Below the pieces are notes generated by a model. The model was not told where the DNA came from and searched no databases. It worked only from the letters and a program-made list of their open reading frames with translations. Of a DNA stretch of 64,000 nt, positions 61,336 through 64,000 are shown piece by piece. Within the stretch, counting starts at the first letter, position 1; each line of letters opens with the position of its first letter. The stretch spans positions 1 to 64,000 of the forward strand of contig JAQJVL010002592.1 in NCBI GenBank assembly GCA_035578905.1, given 5' to 3'. The translations under genes were made by a program, and so were the position numbers. Source of the stretch: Stictocephala bisonia (Eukaryota > Arthropoda > Insecta > Hemiptera > Membracidae).

Positions 61336-63893
61336 TAGCCAACATTTAAGGACTATACCGGGTGTCCAGGCTAGAGTAATACATAAATAGCTAACATTTA
61401 AAGACTATACCGGGTCTCCTGGCTAGAGTAATACATAAATAGCTAACATTTAAGGACTATACCGGGTGTCCAGGCTAGAGTAATACATAAATAGCTAACA
61501 TTTAAAGAATATACCGGGTCTCCTGGCTAGAGTAATACATAAATAGCTGTAATTTAAGGAATATCCCGGGTCTCCTGGCTAGAGTAATACATAAATAGGT
61601 AACATTTAAAGAATATACTGGGTCTCCTGGCTAGAGTAATACATAAATAGTTGTAATTTAAGGAATATCCCGGGTGTCCAGGCTAGAGTAATACATAAAT
61701 AGCTGTAATTTAAAGAATATCCCGGGTCTCCTGGCTAGAGTAATACATAAATAGCTGTAATTTAAGGAATATCCCGGGTGTCCTAGCTAGAGTAATACAT
61801 AAATAGCTAACATTTAAAGAATATACCGGGTCTCCTGGCTAGAGTAATACATAAATAGCTGTAATTTAAGGAATATCCCGGGTGTCCTGGCTAGAGTAAT
61901 ATACAAATAGCTGTAATTTAAGGAATATACTGGGAGTCCAGGCTGGAGTAATACATAAATAGCTAACATTTAAGGAATATACCGGGTGTCCTGGCTAGGG
62001 TAATACATAAATAGCTAACATTTAAGGAATATAGCGGGTATCCAGGCTAGAGTAATACATAAATAGCTAACGTTTAAGGAATATACCAGGTGACCTGGCT
62101 AGAGTAATACATAAATAGCTAACATTTAAGGAATATACCGGGTCTTCTGGCTAGGGTAATACATAAATAGCTGTAATTTAAGGAATATACCGGGTGTCCA
62201 GGCTAGAGTAATACATAAATAGCTAACATTTAAGGAATATACCGGGTGTCCTGGCTAGGGTAATACATAAATAGCTAACATTTAAGGAATATAGCGGGTA
62301 TCCAGGCTAGAGTAATACATAAATAGCTAACATTTAAAGAATATACCAGGTCTCCTGGCTAGAGTAATACATAAATAGCTGTAATTTAAGGAATATCCCG
62401 GGTGTCCTGGCTAGAGTAATATACAAATAGCTGTAATTTAAGGAATATACTGGGAGTCCAGGCTGGAGTAATACATAAATAGCTAACATTTAAGGAATAT
62501 ACCGGGTGTCCTGGCTAGGGTAATACATAAATAGCTAACATTTAAGGAATATAGCGGGTATCCAGGCTAGAGTAATACATAAATAGCTAACATTTAAAGA
62601 ATATACCGGGTCTCCTGGCTAGAGTAATACATAAATAGCTGTAATTTAAGGAATATCCCGGGTGTCCTGGCTAGAGTAATATACAAATAGCTGTAATTTA
62701 AGGAATATACTGGGAGTCCAGGCTGGAGTAATACATAAATAGCTAACATTTAAGGAATATACCGGGTGTCCTGGCTAGGGTAATACATAAATAGCTAACA
62801 TTTAAGGAATATAGCGGGTATCCAGGCTAGAGTAATACATAAATAGCTAACGTTTAAGGAATATACCAGGTGACCTGGCTAGAGTAATACATAAATAGCT
62901 AACATTTAAGGAATATACCGGGTCTTCTGGCTAGGGTAATACATAAATAGCTGTAATTTAAGGAATATACCGGGTGTCCAGGCTAGAGTAATACATAAAT
63001 AGCTAACATTTAAGGAATATACCGGGTGTCCTGGCTAGGGTAATACATAAATAGCTAACATTTAAGGAATATAGCGGGTATCCAGGCTAGAGTAATACAT
63101 AAATAGCTAACATTTAAAGAATATACCGGGTCTCCTGGCTAGAGTAATACATAAATAGCTGTAATTTAAGGAATATCCCGGGTGTCCTGGCTAGAGTAAT
63201 ATACAAATAGCTGTAATTTAAGGAATATACTGGGAGTCCAGGCTGGAGTAATACATAAATAGCTAACATTTAAGGAATATACCGGGTGTCCTGGCTAGGG
63301 TAATACATAAATAGCTAACATTTAAGGAATATAGCGGGTATCCAGGCTAGAGTAATACATAAATAGCTAACATTTAAAGAATATACCGGGTCTCCTGGCT
63401 AGAGTAATACATAAATAGCTGTAATTTAAGGAATATCCCGGGTGTCCTGGCTAGAGTAATATACAAATAGCTGTAATTTAAGGAATATACTGGAAGTCCA
63501 GGCTGGAGTAATACATAAATAGCTAACATTTAAGGAATATACCGGGTGTCCTGGCTAGGGTAATACATAAATAGCTAACATTTAAGGAATATAGCGGGTA
63601 TCCAGGCTAGAGTAATACATAGATAGCTAACGTTTAAGGAATATACCAGGTGACTTGACTAGAGTAATACATAAATAGCTAACATTTAAGGAATATACCG
63701 GGTCTTCTGGCTAGGGTAATACATAAATAGCTGTAATTTAAGGAATATACCGGGTGTCCAGGCTAGAGTAATACATAAATAGCTAAAATTTAAGGAATAC
63801 ACCGGGTGTCCTGGCTAGAGTAATACATAAATAGCTAACATTTAAGGAATATACCGGGTATCCAGGCTAGAGTAGTACATAAATAGCTAACAC
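61336..63893. repeat. 52-bp minisatellite with 780-bp higher-order period
   Basis: About 49 copies of a 52-bp unit with TAATACATAAATAGCTAACA, TTTAAGGAATATACCGGGT and GTCCTGGCTAGAG segments; many units carry GCTGTAATTTAAGG instead of GCTAACATTTAAGG. Marker variants recur at fixed distances. AACGTTTAAGG lies at about 62069, 62849 and 63629, exactly 780 apart. GGCTGGAGTA lies at 61941, 62461, 62721, 63241 and 63501, a 520/260 alternation. Hence 15-unit blocks of 780 bp. The first ~600 bases are less regular. Confidence 0.96.
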
Positions 63894-64000
63894 ATACAAT
63901 ACAACAATGTAACTTTTACTTTAAAATAACTCTGCTTACTATACGACAACTTGATGTTTCATTTACTAAGCATGGGTTTTTTATTTTTACTCGGTTCAAT
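63894..64000. other. Window end, no feature seen
   Basis: Non-repetitive sequence after the array; too short to judge. Confidence 0.5.

Overview
The window is AT-rich eukaryotic DNA, most likely from an arthropod and perhaps an insect. The evidence is indirect: a decayed Tc1/mariner-type transposase with a DUF4817-like helix-turn-helix start, as is common in arthropod genomes; a BEL/Pao LTR retrotransposon, a metazoan group; tRNA-derived SINEs; and no operons or dense coding. I found no host gene that I can name. The only long intact coding sequence is the gag-pol of the BEL element.

Layout. 0-8.8 kb: two copies of a dispersed repeat, a 37-bp minisatellite, an AT microsatellite and otherwise AT-rich DNA. 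8.9-10.2 kb: a broken DNA transposon with a DDE transposase pseudogene. 11.3-18.7 kb: a 59-bp minisatellite, then a ~34-bp minisatellite split by a complete, apparently young BEL/Pao element (12464-18173, two identical 182-bp LTRs, 5-bp target duplication). 21.7-22.9 kb: a foldback-type inverted-repeat element with 229-nt arms and two perfect internal hairpins. 25.2-30.6 kb: a 35-bp array and a ~3.3-kb array with core CACTGTACGTGTATGG, the latter bracketed by a 110-bp direct repeat. 32.9-33.2 kb: a probable non-LTR retrotransposon tail fragment. 35.4-37.3 kb: a GC-rich 22-bp array and an inverted array of the CGTGTATGG family. 39.7-41.4 kb: a 40-bp array. 45.0-45.3 kb: a MITE with target duplication. 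46.4-51.1 kb: a decayed CGTGTATGG-family tract, a SINE, a (GA)n microsatellite, and a small CGTGTATGG-family array bracketed by a 44-bp direct repeat. 54.4 kb: a second SINE of the same family. 55.3-56.4 kb: a 41-bp array. 61.3-63.9 kb: a 52-bp array with a 780-bp higher-order period.

The dominant theme is minisatellites. More than a dozen tandem arrays, by my coordinates roughly a fifth of the window, sit in gene-empty DNA. One family recurs at about six places in both orientations, and at two of them its array is flanked by locus-specific direct repeats. That pattern is the best candidate here for something undescribed. I saw no defence system, CRISPR array, rRNA or intact tRNA gene. All identities rest on reading the sequence and on family motifs known to me; no database was searched.
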